64,000 nucleotides of DNA, taken from assembly GCA_964019135.1 (NCBI GenBank), contig OZ025257.1:22118352-22182351 (forward strand). Reading direction: 5' to 3'. A program made the translations under genes and the position numbers. Position 1 is the stretch's first letter, and every line of letters starts with the position of its first letter. The notes below the pieces were generated by a model. The model had not been told where the DNA came from and did no database searches. It saw only the letters and a program-made list of their open reading frames with translations. Source of the DNA: Arenicola marina (lineage: Eukaryota > Annelida > Polychaeta > Arenicolidae). Below are positions 1-11,900 of the stretch, in pieces.

Positions 1-155
1 CTGACGATTGCCATTCCGCATCTTTCTGTGAATTTGGAAATCGATATCTTTAGGCATTCGAAAGATAATGCCCCGCGTTACAAACAGACAGACTCTCAGA
101 CAGACAAACGGAACACACCGACATAAGACGAAAATTGAAAATTTTCGTCTTAACG
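1..155. repeat. Dispersed repeat, copy 1 (window-truncated 3' part)
   Basis: This stretch is about 90% identical by eye to 1443-1636. Both contain an AT-balanced block, a run of CAGACAGAC-like repeats, and then a near-perfect palindrome in which AAGACGAAAATT is followed by AATTTTCGTCTT. The palindromic 3' end could form a stem-loop and looks like the end of a non-autonomous element. The family is not recognised. Confidence 0.6.
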
Positions 156-1442
156 AGACGGTCAAGCAGAGCTTGAGAAGGAAGACGAAAATTGGGATTA
201 TGGGACCAATTCGACCATTTAAAGACCCATCGCCGCTCGCTCATTGGTTGTTCAGCCTGGCGTTCGAGACCATATCGCCCACTGAACGCTGTAGCGAGGC
301 CAAATTGCTGGCTGAAAGCGCAAATTAGCCCAAAATGGAACCCCAGTATCGTGGTGTGCTGGATGAGCACTATCTAACGGCTGCTGTTCAACGCGGGCTA
401 TTTTTCCAGGTCGAGGGCGTCGTTTAGAGTGAATACGTTCAAATCCCGACTTTCTACGTGTCCTTGGTCACGCTCTAAACGTTGTTCTCGTACTCTTCAT
501 CGCTGAATTACGGAGCCCCCTAGCGGCGGAACTAAGCGTGATAGGAAAAAAACGAAGGCGGTTTTCATGCCCAAGTCGACTATTGCCCGTCGTTTGCAAC
601 CAATCCCGACTCTCTAGCGTCGCTATTAAGCGAACGGCGGCCATCGCCACCCCGAAAGAGTGCCGGTCCATATCGCCCGTTGACTCATAATGGGAGCGTC
701 GGCATGGAGGGGGGTGCACCTCTTGCGAGCGCTCTAGCGGCCAAACTAAGCGTCCTAGGGCAATTCTATCGCGATTACTACATCTGTCTCTCGCTTCATG
801 CCAAATCTGGGCTCCCTAGCTCAAATATTAACCGAGTTATGGCCTTGCAAAGGTCAAAACGCCACTTGACACGTACGCTGAATATTGATTGGCCGATTAC
901 TCGAAAATCCTTCAGTATCCGGAAAAATCTGAGCACATACTGCGTTACCGCCTCTCCCTGATGAATACTCTCAAACAAACAGCCAATCTCTAGACCCGAT
1001 ATTAACGGAGTACCGCGGGAAAATCTGTTTCGTGGCCTTGACCTTGCTGTGACCTTGACCTTGGAAGCGTGACCTTGACCAATATAGTTATTCGTGCCCA
1101 ATTACTGATGTCATGTATCTCGCCAGGTGACGTTTGTCTCACTGGTAACCTTCACGGAGAAATTGAGACCATGTTCCCGCCAAAATGCTGCCGTGGGATC
1201 CCATGTTAAACTTTGGGAATTTTTTGCAAAAGAACTATTCGGAGGATTTTCAAAATTGAAACACCGTATACAAGGTACCTGTGAATGCAATACGTGAATT
1301 AATTTTGAGCGTCATTAAGTACAAACTCGGAACGCTATAGAGATTTTGCCGATTTTTGTTCCTATCTATCAATGGTTAAGCGAATTGCGAAAAATTCCTG
1401 TGACCTTGACCGTTGACCTACATAGCCCATCTACGAACTTAG
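156..1442. other. Non-coding stretch with degenerate internal repeats
   Basis: No supportable gene. A degenerate motif (CTAGCG ... AACTAAGCG or ATTAACCGAG) recurs near 515, 610, 735, 820 and 990, suggesting an old repeat of roughly 100-120 bp. Between 1035 and 1085, and again near 1400, the motif TGACCTTGA recurs. This is the reverse complement of TCAAGGTCA, the extended half-site bound by NR5A and ERR nuclear receptors. That is a sequence match only. Confidence 0.4.
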
Positions 1443-1636
1443 CCTGACGATTGCCATTCCGCATGTTTCTGTGAATTTGGAAGTCGATAGCTTAAGGCAT
1501 TCGAAAGATAATGCCCCGCGTTACAAACGGACAGACACACAGATTCACCGAACACACCGACATAAGACGAAAATTGGAAATTTTCGTCTTAACGAACACA
1601 CCGACATAAGACGAAAATTGAAAATTTTCGTCTTAA
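1443..1636. repeat. Dispersed repeat, copy 2
   Basis: Direct-orientation second copy of the repeat at 1-155. The palindromic AAGACGAAAATT/AATTTTCGTCTT end is itself duplicated (1563-1592 and 1606-1635). Upstream it is preceded by a TGACCTTGACC-type stretch that the window cuts off in copy 1. Confidence 0.6.
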
Positions 1637-1837
1637 TAATTCATTTGTTCTTTGGGCATCTCAGTCGCACTGAAAAAACATACAGAGCAAATTGTTAGTT
1701 GCAACGTACACATGTGTACCGTGTTAGGGTTCATGCCGATTGGTCAAGAAACGTATTCTTTTCTATCTACATGCAATGAGGTAAAAGGTTTTTTTGATGA
1801 CGTATCACCCAATAATGCCAAACACACACAAAGGAGA

Positions 1838-1975
1838 TGACGTAGTGCACACCAGAACACCCAATACAGCCACATATACCAACTTGATATGACGTAGTGC
1901 ACATTAAAGCTGGATATACCCACACGAGATGACGTAGTGCACACCAAAGTCAAACATACCCACAGAAGATAAACG
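1838..1975. repeat. Short tandem repeat, GATGACGTAGTGCACACC-type
   Basis: Three imperfect units (near 1838, 1890 and 1929), each containing GACGTAGTGCACA followed by an A-rich spacer and a TACCCACA-like end. They run up to the assembly gap, so the array may continue inside it. Confidence 0.6.
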
Positions 1976-1990
1976 GGTCTGGACAAAAAG

Positions 1991-2190
1991 NNNNNNNNNN
2001 NNNNNNNNNNNNNNNNNNNNNNNNNNNNNNNNNNNNNNNNNNNNNNNNNNNNNNNNNNNNNNNNNNNNNNNNNNNNNNNNNNNNNNNNNNNNNNNNNNNN
2101 NNNNNNNNNNNNNNNNNNNNNNNNNNNNNNNNNNNNNNNNNNNNNNNNNNNNNNNNNNNNNNNNNNNNNNNNNNNNNNNNNNNNNNNNNN
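1991..2190. other. Assembly gap (200 N)
   Basis: Exactly 200 N characters. The gap sits between two tandem arrays, which is the likely reason assembly failed. The length is probably a placeholder. Confidence 0.95.
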
Positions 2191-3040
2191 GTATACACTG
2201 TGTTGGGAGATACAGTGTTCGATATAGCCATACACTGAGATATATAGTGTTGGCTGTAAGTATACACTGTGTTGGGAGATACAGTGTTCGATATAGCCAT
2301 ACACTGAGATATATAGTGTTGGCTGTAGGTATACACTGTGTTGGGAGATACAGTGTTCGATGTAGCCATACACTGAGATATGTAGTGTTGGCTGTAAGTA
2401 TACACTGTGTTGGGAGATACAGTGTTCGATATAGCCATACACTGAGATATATAGTGTTGGCTGTAGGTATACACTGTGCTGGGAGATACAGTGTTCGATA
2501 TAGCCATACACTGAGATATATAGTGTTGGCTGTAAGTATACACTGTGTTGGGAGATACAGTGTTCGATATAGCCATACACTGAGATATATAGTGTTGGCT
2601 GTAGGTATACACTGTGTTGGGAGATACAGTGTTCGATGTAGCCATACACTGAGATATATAGTGTTGGCTGTAAGTATACACTGTGTTGGGAGATACAGTG
2701 TTCGATATAGCCATACACTGAGATATATAGTGTTGGCTGTAGGTATACACTGTGCTGGGAGATACAGTGTTCGATATAGCCATACACTGAGATATATAGT
2801 GTTGGCTGTAAGTATACACTGTGTTGGGAGATACAGTGTTCGATATAGCCATACACTGAGATATATAGTGTTGGCTGTAGGTATACACTGTGTTGGGAGA
2901 TACAGTGTTCGATGTAGCCATACACTGAGATATATAGTGTTGGCTGTAGGTATACACTGTGTTGGGAGATACAGTGTTCGATGTAGCCATACACTGAGAT
3001 ATATAGTGTTGGCTGTAGGTATACACTGTGTTGGGAGATT
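2191..3040. repeat. 69-bp satellite with 276-bp higher-order period
   Basis: About 12.3 units of 69 bp, each containing GTATACACTGTG, CAGTGTTCGAT and TATAGTGTTGGCTGTA. Variants are ordered rather than random: the TGTGCTGGG variant occurs at 2476-2484 and 2752-2760, exactly 276 bp (four units) apart. AAGTATAC and AGGTATAC unit starts alternate between those points. Because 69 is divisible by three, long open frames appear on both strands; they are not genes. The left end is cut by the gap. Confidence 0.93.
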
Positions 3041-4513
3041 AAACGGTTTCCAGTAGATAGCCAGTAGTTGGTGTATATATACGTATAGTTTTCCGTTTAT
3101 AGGCTGTAGATACCCACAAATCACATATCCGGTTTGCCACGTGTGTCGTACAGGGTCGGCGGTGAAAGGGGGGGGGCGATTTTAGATTATTGATTTTAAC
3201 GCAAATGTATACAGCAAATTAACATATGCTCTTTTTTTCTCTATGGGGTGTTATCTATGAGGACATGGTAACCTTTAATATTCCAATGCACGGATCAAAA
3301 ATAACCCGTGTGTGTGTCTGACAGTAGGTTTCCACCCCGAACCGGCGGACCTCGTGTTGAGGCAGGCAGGCTAACGCCCGTATGCTAGCTCAGTGTCGTC
3401 AATTAGTTAACATGGTACCTTGGATTCGTGTTCAACATAAGCTTAGCATGTCTTTTGACCCCGCAAGAAATATTCAACTTAATGGTGACAAAGCAAAAAT
3501 GCGTATCGAAAGGCCCTACCTGAATATTATATATGTATATTCACATATATGTACAAGGGCGAATCCAGGGGGTTCCAGGGGGTCCAGGGGGGTCCAGGGG
3601 GTCCAGACCCCCTCCCCGTTTTTTAGAAAGAATGTCGTTTTTCAATGCAGAATTAGGCCATCTGAGGCTTAGACCCCCCCCCTCCCCCCCCCCCCCGGTC
3701 GTCAAAAAATCGGTGGATCCCCGGTCGCAATTTTGTTCAGAGTCCCCCGTATCCGGTCGGGATTTGGACCCCCCCCCCCCCCCCTCCCCTTGACCTTTTT
3801 AAATTGCTGGATCCGCCGCTGTATGTATAAGTAACCTTAACGTCTATAATTGTGTGCACGCTGGAATCCGTCCCGCCACACTCACACGGTAGGTTCACAA
3901 TTAAACGTTGTGAAAACACGGTACTAGCACATGTAACTCAATTTAAGCCTGTGGCTGTGTGGATATGCAGTTAGTATTAACAACAAAAAACGCCTCTCTA
4001 GTAGAGCCGAAGCTCACCCAACAAGCCAGGGTGATCGATTTTCAACAGGATACAAGAACTCGGGTCAAGCACTCGAGTGTGACAACCCCTCCCCCCCCCC
4101 CCCGCCCCCCATGCCCCCGCCTATCCCCGACTGCTCCCCACTTCTCCTCCCCCCTCTCCTCTTCGCCACCGCCCCACCCCTTAAGTGCCTCATACACCAC
4201 ACAACGCACATTCACACACGAGTGTATGCATACATTTAAGGCGTTGATACTGTGGATAGGTTGTCGGGCATTGGGTAACAACAGCTAGGCGTGGGGGTGG
4301 GGGGGGGGGGCGGGGTGATGAAGCCGGAACTATACGTCCACCACGTGGAACACAGGTCTACGGGTCCCATGTCGACGTAATCCAACAGATTTGACTGGCT
4401 TGCTGCCTGGCTGGCTGGTTGGCTTTGCTTGGGTGTTCATAAATAATTACCACAGGCCTTGCTTGCTCTGTCAAACATGGCTATACTGGAACGGCCATAT
4501 ATAACGATTTCAA

Positions 4514-4556
<43 letters not shown>

Positions 4557-7500
4557 GAGTATACGTTAACATGAGGGAGGCGAATGCCACACTGTGTGTG
4601 TGTGTGGGTGGGGGGGGGGTGGGCTAAAATGGAATTTGAAATTCAAGCTCCCATTCGGTGGTGGCGCTACGCAAGATCCGCTTTATGGAGCCCTAGCGGA
4701 GCGAGTCGGAGGCAGAGAGTTGGGCCTATTACGGATCTCCGAGAACATGACGAGACTTGGCGACCGAGGGGTCAGTGTCCGTTTAAAAAAACTAAGAGTG
4801 GCGTGGGGGTTGGGGGGGGGGGGCGGCTGGGGGGCAAACAAACTGGAAAGTGTGAATAACAAGGAGAAAGCAGAGACAGTTGTATGTAGTGGATCGCGGT
4901 AAATAATGAATTGTACAAATAGCAATCCCCCAAAAGGCCAAAACATCCAAGAGTTGCAAGATGGCAATCGCGGGGATAGGCTCAACGATAGCCCCCCCCC
5001 CCCCCCGCTCTCCCCTCCCACCATACTTTTATAACAACGTCACTATATGATGTATAATATAACGCAGTGCCAGCCCATCTGTTCTGACTCAGCCACACAC
5101 CGTGCCTTCACATCACTTACTCTGACCAGAGAATGACTCAAGCACACACTCGTCCACTCTTTTTTGCTCGCCACATATGGTGTGACTGTAAGGTTACTTA
5201 CTACACTTGGTCCTCTCCTTCTGTTGAATCATTAAGACCCCGGGCCAATCAAATCAAAACCTGTGGTACTCGATCCAGATACGACCGCCTGTGATGGTAC
5301 ATGTATAGTGGTAGACATCCGGGTCTGTTTCCACGCAACGCCACAGCACCATTTTTTGTCCTTTCGAATATCCGGTCGCTAGTGGGTGAAAACAAGTCGA
5401 CAGCGACGGCCCGGGCAGCAGCGACGGGGCTTTGATGTCTGCGGGGCTGGTGGCGAAATTTATTAGTCTTCATGTGTACGCAGATGGCTTTTAACACCAA
5501 GACTTAATTATTTTGAGACCTGGATTAAATTTGTTTATGTGCAACGATCCTTGTCAGGGGGGTGTGTGCAGAAATTCTTGAAAGGGGGGCACAATAAAGT
5601 GTTCCACCAAAGAGTGTGTGTAAAAGCCTGAGACGTAGGTGACCGTGGTGCACGTTACGTACTATATTTGCCCACTTTATAATCGTTGGTAAGATAGAAC
5701 ACATAAACTAGGAAGCTTGATGCATTGTGATATCTGAGGAGCGGCCAGGGGGCACAGAATGTGAAAGAGGGTGGGGGGGCACAGATATACTTTAAGGTCT
5801 GAAAAGGGGGGGCACGTGCACCTGTGTGCCCCTCCCCCCCCCCCCCCCCACCGCCCCCTAGACACATCATGCTTGTTTATTAATAGCCGTCAAGAAATGC
5901 ATTAAAATCGTCGGCAGACCAATTCTGGCCGATGGTAAATTGCAAACACTTGCGCGAGTTGTGTCGCCCTCTAGTGGGCCGTTCCGCTGTTCAATGATCA
6001 CTGCGGTACCGACCAGTAAGCGATTTCTTTACGCTATTTCACGGTTCGGGGCCGACAGGCGGTGGTCTGTTTAAGGCGAGGTGACGTTTTCTCCAGTGTA
6101 ACCATTTGGTTGAGGCCCTGAACTGTTATTGAGGCGTCTTATGCCCTTGTGTAATGGTTCGTGGGCCCGGCATCGCAGTACCTTAATTACCAGTCTTGCC
6201 TTAACGTTATTTGTACAGATATCAATTAATATCCCGCCAATTAAAAGAAGGACATTCGCAAAATATGCTGCAATGAAACGTTAGCATCAATATTAAACTG
6301 TTACATTTGCTTCAAATGGAATCATATATGTCACTTTTGATTCTTTGCTGATACGTGTGGTTAGTTTGAAACAACGTGTAGTACGTCACCGATTTGTGTG
6401 TAGTTCACTGTAGTTATGATTTTGACTTATACCATGGGCTGTTATACACAAATACTGGCAGATATTAATGCCCCCCCCCCTACCGCCACCCCTCTCTCTC
6501 CCCTACCGCCACCCCTCCCCCTGCCGCCCCCATACCCCTACCACCCCCTTCCCCCTATCGCCCTCCTTCCATTCCAGCTGGCCTGACTGAATGACTGATG
6601 CAGCTCGTCTTGTTGACATACGAAGCTGGGATTGTTGTGTACACACATTGTGCCCGCTATTTGTGTACACACATTGTGTCTAATATTTGTGTACACAATT
6701 CATGTGTAAAGTTTCTCAGTGTATCGATTTCACTAACTCCATATCGAGCAGCCGTAACGATGGGGTCACGTGATGTCTAGTATTTTGTTTATAGTTTTTA
6801 GTTTTATAGGATTTTATAGGCCCATATGTTACAGTTACAAAACCCGTCTGTCAGCACCTGATGCCGTGATATAGATTATAGATTTGTAGATCTGCCGCCA
6901 GCAGTGTAACTAAAATAAGTGTTATAGATAGGCCCGTGAGTTCCGAATATAGTAGCAACGGTCAAAACAGTATAACCCATAAGGTAAGCAATTGAAATAT
7001 GGGCGTGTAGGTGTGGTATTTAAACAAAATATCACAGTTATACTATAACCGTTGTACAGGTCAAATATATATACCATATGTGTTGTATATATTTTGTGCA
7101 CATGTACCGGTGGCGGATCTAACGAGGGGGGAAGTTTTTTTCAAGTACCCTTTTTGAGAAATAATTGCAGGTTTTTACATGCAAAAAGAAGTGTGGGGAT
7201 CCCCCGGGCCCCCCCCCCCCACCACCCACCCGTCGTACATTTTTTTTTTAATTTTCTCACTCCTTCTCAAATTCCTGGAACCGGCCCTATGTACACAACA
7301 GAAATAGTTAGTAATATAAGCCAGGGTTGTAGCTGCGGTAGACTACGGTAGGCAGTGCATACAAGCTGTAGTCCTGGCTTTATCCTCTTTCATCGGATAG
7401 CATACGCGGCCGGACCTCTCGATGCGACCGCGGACCGCTTGAGACCCTCCTCACATTACCCCCCACCCCCCTCCCCCGACCTCCCCACCCCGAACCCACA

Positions 7501-8995
7501 CCCGCCCATGCCCGCACTAACACCCCATCCCTCCTCAGCCCCGCACCCACCCCCCCCCCCCTTCCCGCCCATAGAGCCTCACCCCTCCTCCCATCTGTAG
7601 GCGTGTGCACAATCTGTCTCTGTCTCCGCGCAGACATGGGCTTTCTGACTCATATTAATATAATGTCATATAATATTATGTGTCTACAAATATGTGACTG
7701 CTATCTTTATTGCCCATATTAGGCATTCATTCCTTGATAACGCAAACTCATAGGCTTTATATATTGTCTAGAACAAGACCTGCCCTTATGTGTGTGCACT
7801 TTGCGGAGATTTCTTCGGATAAGTGTCACAATTTAAGTCAGTGTTATTGATATTTGAACGATATCGGGTGCTAAGTGCTAAGAGCTGGCGCATACAATGT
7901 TTGGAATTACTGTATGCATAGTAAGCATTGGGGTAACTGGGTCGAGGCGGACAGTCAGCCACACATACACCGAATGAACTCATTTACAAAGTAGGTACCT
8001 ATAAAAATAACTACTTAGCCTATGTCGAGATTACATATTTAGATTTTCCAATAAAGCCGTATATACGAAGGATTAAGACTGCATTTATTACGACGGGCCT
8101 CCTTGAAACGAGATAGCGTGGACGACCCCCCCCCCCCCACGCCTTTTTCTCTCTCGCCCCCCCCCCCCTCTCTCTCTCTCTCTTTCTCTCTTTTCTCTCT
8201 CACATAATCCACACTTAGCTTACGCATGAATACGGACGAATATGGACAAATTCTTCCGTATGCAACGGAGGAAGTTATGGTGCAATCAGTGCGATCTTAT
8301 CACGACCAAGAAGTAACTTCCACCAAAGGACACATTCTCTGCCTTCGACTCACTCCGCTAGGGCTCCATTATATCTCTGTTATCGCCTACGTCCTCAATG
8401 CATTTTTACACTCGCTCGCCAGGGCGGGGCTGCGCAAATCGACAGGAAAAATGCGTCGCGCATTTCTACAAGTTAGTGCTGGGACCCAGCCTAAGCCTAA
8501 TAACACATGAAATCAGGTGATGAAAAGAAAGAGTTCTGTCACAAGGCTAGTTATTTTTTATTCTTAAAAATTATAGTGTTGCAAGAAATTATAGCTGATT
8601 TTACCTTTTTTCAAGAATCTGGAAATTTGCTCCCGGCCGACAGCAGCGGTAAAAGCTAGCTTGCGTAGCGCCACCGTGCGGGGAGCTTGCAAAGGACACG
8701 CAAATTGCGGACGCGAAATGAGATGTTAACCATATTTGGACCGAAAGATAATGTAAGGGGCGGATGGGTTTAATGATAGTGGAACTTTTGACAAACCAGA
8801 AAGAAAAAAACGTTCTGCTCTCTGGTCTCTGCCTTCGTCAAGCTCCACTAGGGGGCTAGACTAGGCTAATGTGTTTCAATCGGAGCTTGCGAAGCGCCGC
8901 CGTGCAGAAATCGACCAACTAAACCCCGAAATGAGTGACTAATAGGAGTATTTAATATTTGAACTGTAACAGTTTTTATTTCATATCTCCAATAG
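3041..8995. other. Non-coding stretch, homopolymer-rich, no supported gene
   Basis: No ORF with recognisable protein features. It holds many C or G homopolymer tracts (3666-3698, 3768-3789, 4088-4105, 4292-4312, 4811-4824, 4991-5006, 5828-5850, 8127-8138), a GGGGTCCA-rich block (3565-3610), C-rich low complexity at 6470-6570 and 7450-7590, and CT-rich repeats at 8157-8200. The first exon(s) of the coactosin-like gene, about 27 residues, should lie in or before this stretch but I could not locate them. Confidence 0.5.
4516..4552. repeat. (ATA)n/(AAT)n microsatellite
   Basis: Uninterrupted trinucleotide repeat of about 12 units. Confidence 0.9.
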
Positions 8996-11900
8996 GTTAG
9001 TCATCAAGTACAATGTCGTAGACCTGAACGTCGAGGCCACTGGAACCGACTACGAAGATTTCCTCAGCCACTTCACAGGTAAAAATGCTTCCACTCATTT
9101 CTCCCGGTGTCTGCCTTTACATAAAGTGCTCGTGCCAGGTTTATAAGCACCTGTTGAACAAATACGAATGTGTTTTAATCACACGTTATAGTCTTTAATT
9201 AATCCATGAAAAATCACTAAATATGCATTCATCAAAGTAGCAACTATTTCTGGGAGCATTACCCGTGAGCGATATTGGGAAATTGCTCCATGATATCACA
9301 AGATTAACATATGAGCTTTGACGCTGTACATAATCATGTGTTGTCGATAGGGTGTATTTGTATTCATGGTTACAGTTGCATCTCGAGCTGTTTCCCGCCA
9401 AAACTAAAGAGATCAAAACACAAATAAGAATCAGTCCTTGAATCATCCAAGATTTTTTTGGTCTCTATTCCACGCATGCCGGACGGCCAAAGGGGGTTTC
9501 TTAGCCTTGCCCGTGATATCAATTTACCACAGGTTTTCAACTTAGTGGTAAACGTCATCAGTTTGTGTGCTGCGCGATGCGTTGTTATAAGTAGCGCTGC
9601 CGCGACAGAGTTCTGTGGTGTCCAGGGATAACCACGTTTGCCACATCAAAGTCGAAACGGCCATGTTTATTAGGTTTTCGAATTCATAGAATAAAAAAAT
9701 CGAGTTTCCTGCGAATTGTCATATATATATATCGCATGGGCTTAATGTTGGCGAGAAAGAGCTCGATATGCAACTTTAAATGTGTTTTCGTTAAGTACTA
9801 GCCAATGAAAATGGACTTCAGGATTTTAGTATGATAGCGTCGGTTTGTGTTTCTCTCTGACGTCATTTTCTGTTTTAAAATTCTACGTGGGCATTATAAA
9901 TTGAGAAAATAAGCGGGTAAACACAAGATAATAATATGAGTGTTTAGTTTATTATAACGGAGGGTCAGGCATTAAAGAAATGGGTCAAAAAAGTACAGGA
10001 AGACCTGTGTCAGAAACACCCCTTTTAAAGTAAGGGACGGACCATTTGATATCGAGGGGAAGGGTGGGGGAGGGCTATGATTTTTGGATGAAAGCAAAAC
10101 TAAAAAATTATGTGGGGTTCGACGAGGGCTGATTTTATTTTTGGCCATGGGGAGATCAACATTTTTTAATCTGCAAAATGTATTCAGTTTAATAGTCAAT
10201 AATATCTGGTGAGGGAGCGGGGCGGGGGGGCTAAGGTTGTGCTCCCTTATCCCCAGTTATGTGTGGCTGTAGGACGGACAGTAATCGGCACCCTGTCCAT
10301 CATCCAACAATTAACCACGTGCAGAACTGGGGCTAGTGCCCCATGAGCCTTCAAAAGCAGGCCCTGGTATTAACTCCACACAAATATTGTATTTCGATGA
10401 TTGTGTTTACGCTTGGTCTGATCCGGTTCGCGGTGGAGCGGCGCCCCAGATCAGTTCTTTGTCCGTTTGGTGCTATATTCATATAGCTATATGATTATCT
10501 CGTTTATCCTGCTGTATGATATCTCGGGGGAGGAGAGGGATGGGAAGGGGGGTGTACTTTTATACTACTCTGTGCGATGTAGTTTATGTAGTGGTAGTCC
10601 AGATCACAGTCATTAGGTGGATCCTGTTTCAGGATTAAAACTCGCTCTGCCCGGATATAGGGTTTATGACTTGTATCTGGCGATCATTTTGTTGCAACAG
10701 GACGCGGTCGGCACCAAACAGGACACAGGGCTGGGTTACCCTGGGATAATTACAACTGCAACTGAACATTCAGGGGAGGGGAGGGGGCAAGAGAACAGGA
10801 GGGGGGTTTAGTTTTGTGTTAGCGGAGTGGGGCGTCGGTGTTTACATGATAATTTATCTCATCAGTATACGCCGGACGTATGGACGGTTATTTTACCACA
10901 TATTTATTCACCTAATTCCATGCCTTTAACGCGAAATCCACATGCAATTGCATGATGCATATGTTGCTATGGTAAATATATATATATATCACATGTCAAG
11001 AATAATATTGAATGGTTGCGTCCAAGAAAGTTTGATGTGAATGAGGACTGGGAGTTGAGTTGTCAGGCTCCGGGACGTGCAGGGGTGGAGAGATGGGGTG
11101 GGGGGGTGGGGGGGTGGGGTGGATGGGCTGCTTGTTGTAGCTGTTAACCCAACGCAGATAAATAGCGTCTGGGTTCGAATCCGGGTCCCAGAGCCGTATT
11201 CATAACCGCCACTCAGGCTACGCCACTAGACTGAGCGCTAAGTGGAAAATTGGTCGAGCGAATATCGGGTTCGAAATACATTGTAGTAATCACCCAAAAA
11301 GTGTATTTTTTTAATTAAGAAAGTGCTGAAATTATATTGAATATGATTTCCTTATAATGAACGCCACCACAACGAGATGGTGAAGCTAAGACGAAAATGC
11401 ACTTTTCGTGCGTAACTTAGAGGGGATTATGAATCCGGGTCCAGACACCTAATCTGGCGCAGGTGTCGTCCATTCATCCGTCAGCGTCCCGAAAGGTTCC
11501 TTGGCCCAGTTTAGCCCTTGGAGGAACAAAAGTAGTAGGTTGGTTGGTTGTTTGTTCAGGACGCTTTAACCACTTTTGGTCATATCGCGTCAATGAGAGA
11601 AGGAAGGGAGAGTGGAGCCCCTACTCTTTACGAAGAAAGACATGGGATCTTTATCCTGCGACCACGCAGACATGGCCAAGGCAGGGCTCGAACCACCGAC
11701 CCACGTGCCGTTAGGCTCTCAGGTGACCAGAGCACTCAATGAGAACGCTGTAGCCCACTGAGCTGTCGCGCTGGCCCTGGCCTGAAGTGGCGTAAAGCAC
11801 TTCATTTCTTCACTTAGTGTGCTTGGATTTATTTGTACCAGGCAACGTTTTTGTCCCTCCTCGATATGGCGTCAAAAAGCATTGGTGTATACACTTTATG

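Noticed and set aside
1744-3124. Open frames of 358-416 codons on the minus strand and 269 on the plus strand
   Set aside because: They are read-through of a 69-bp satellite (divisible by three) and the N gap; no protein features.
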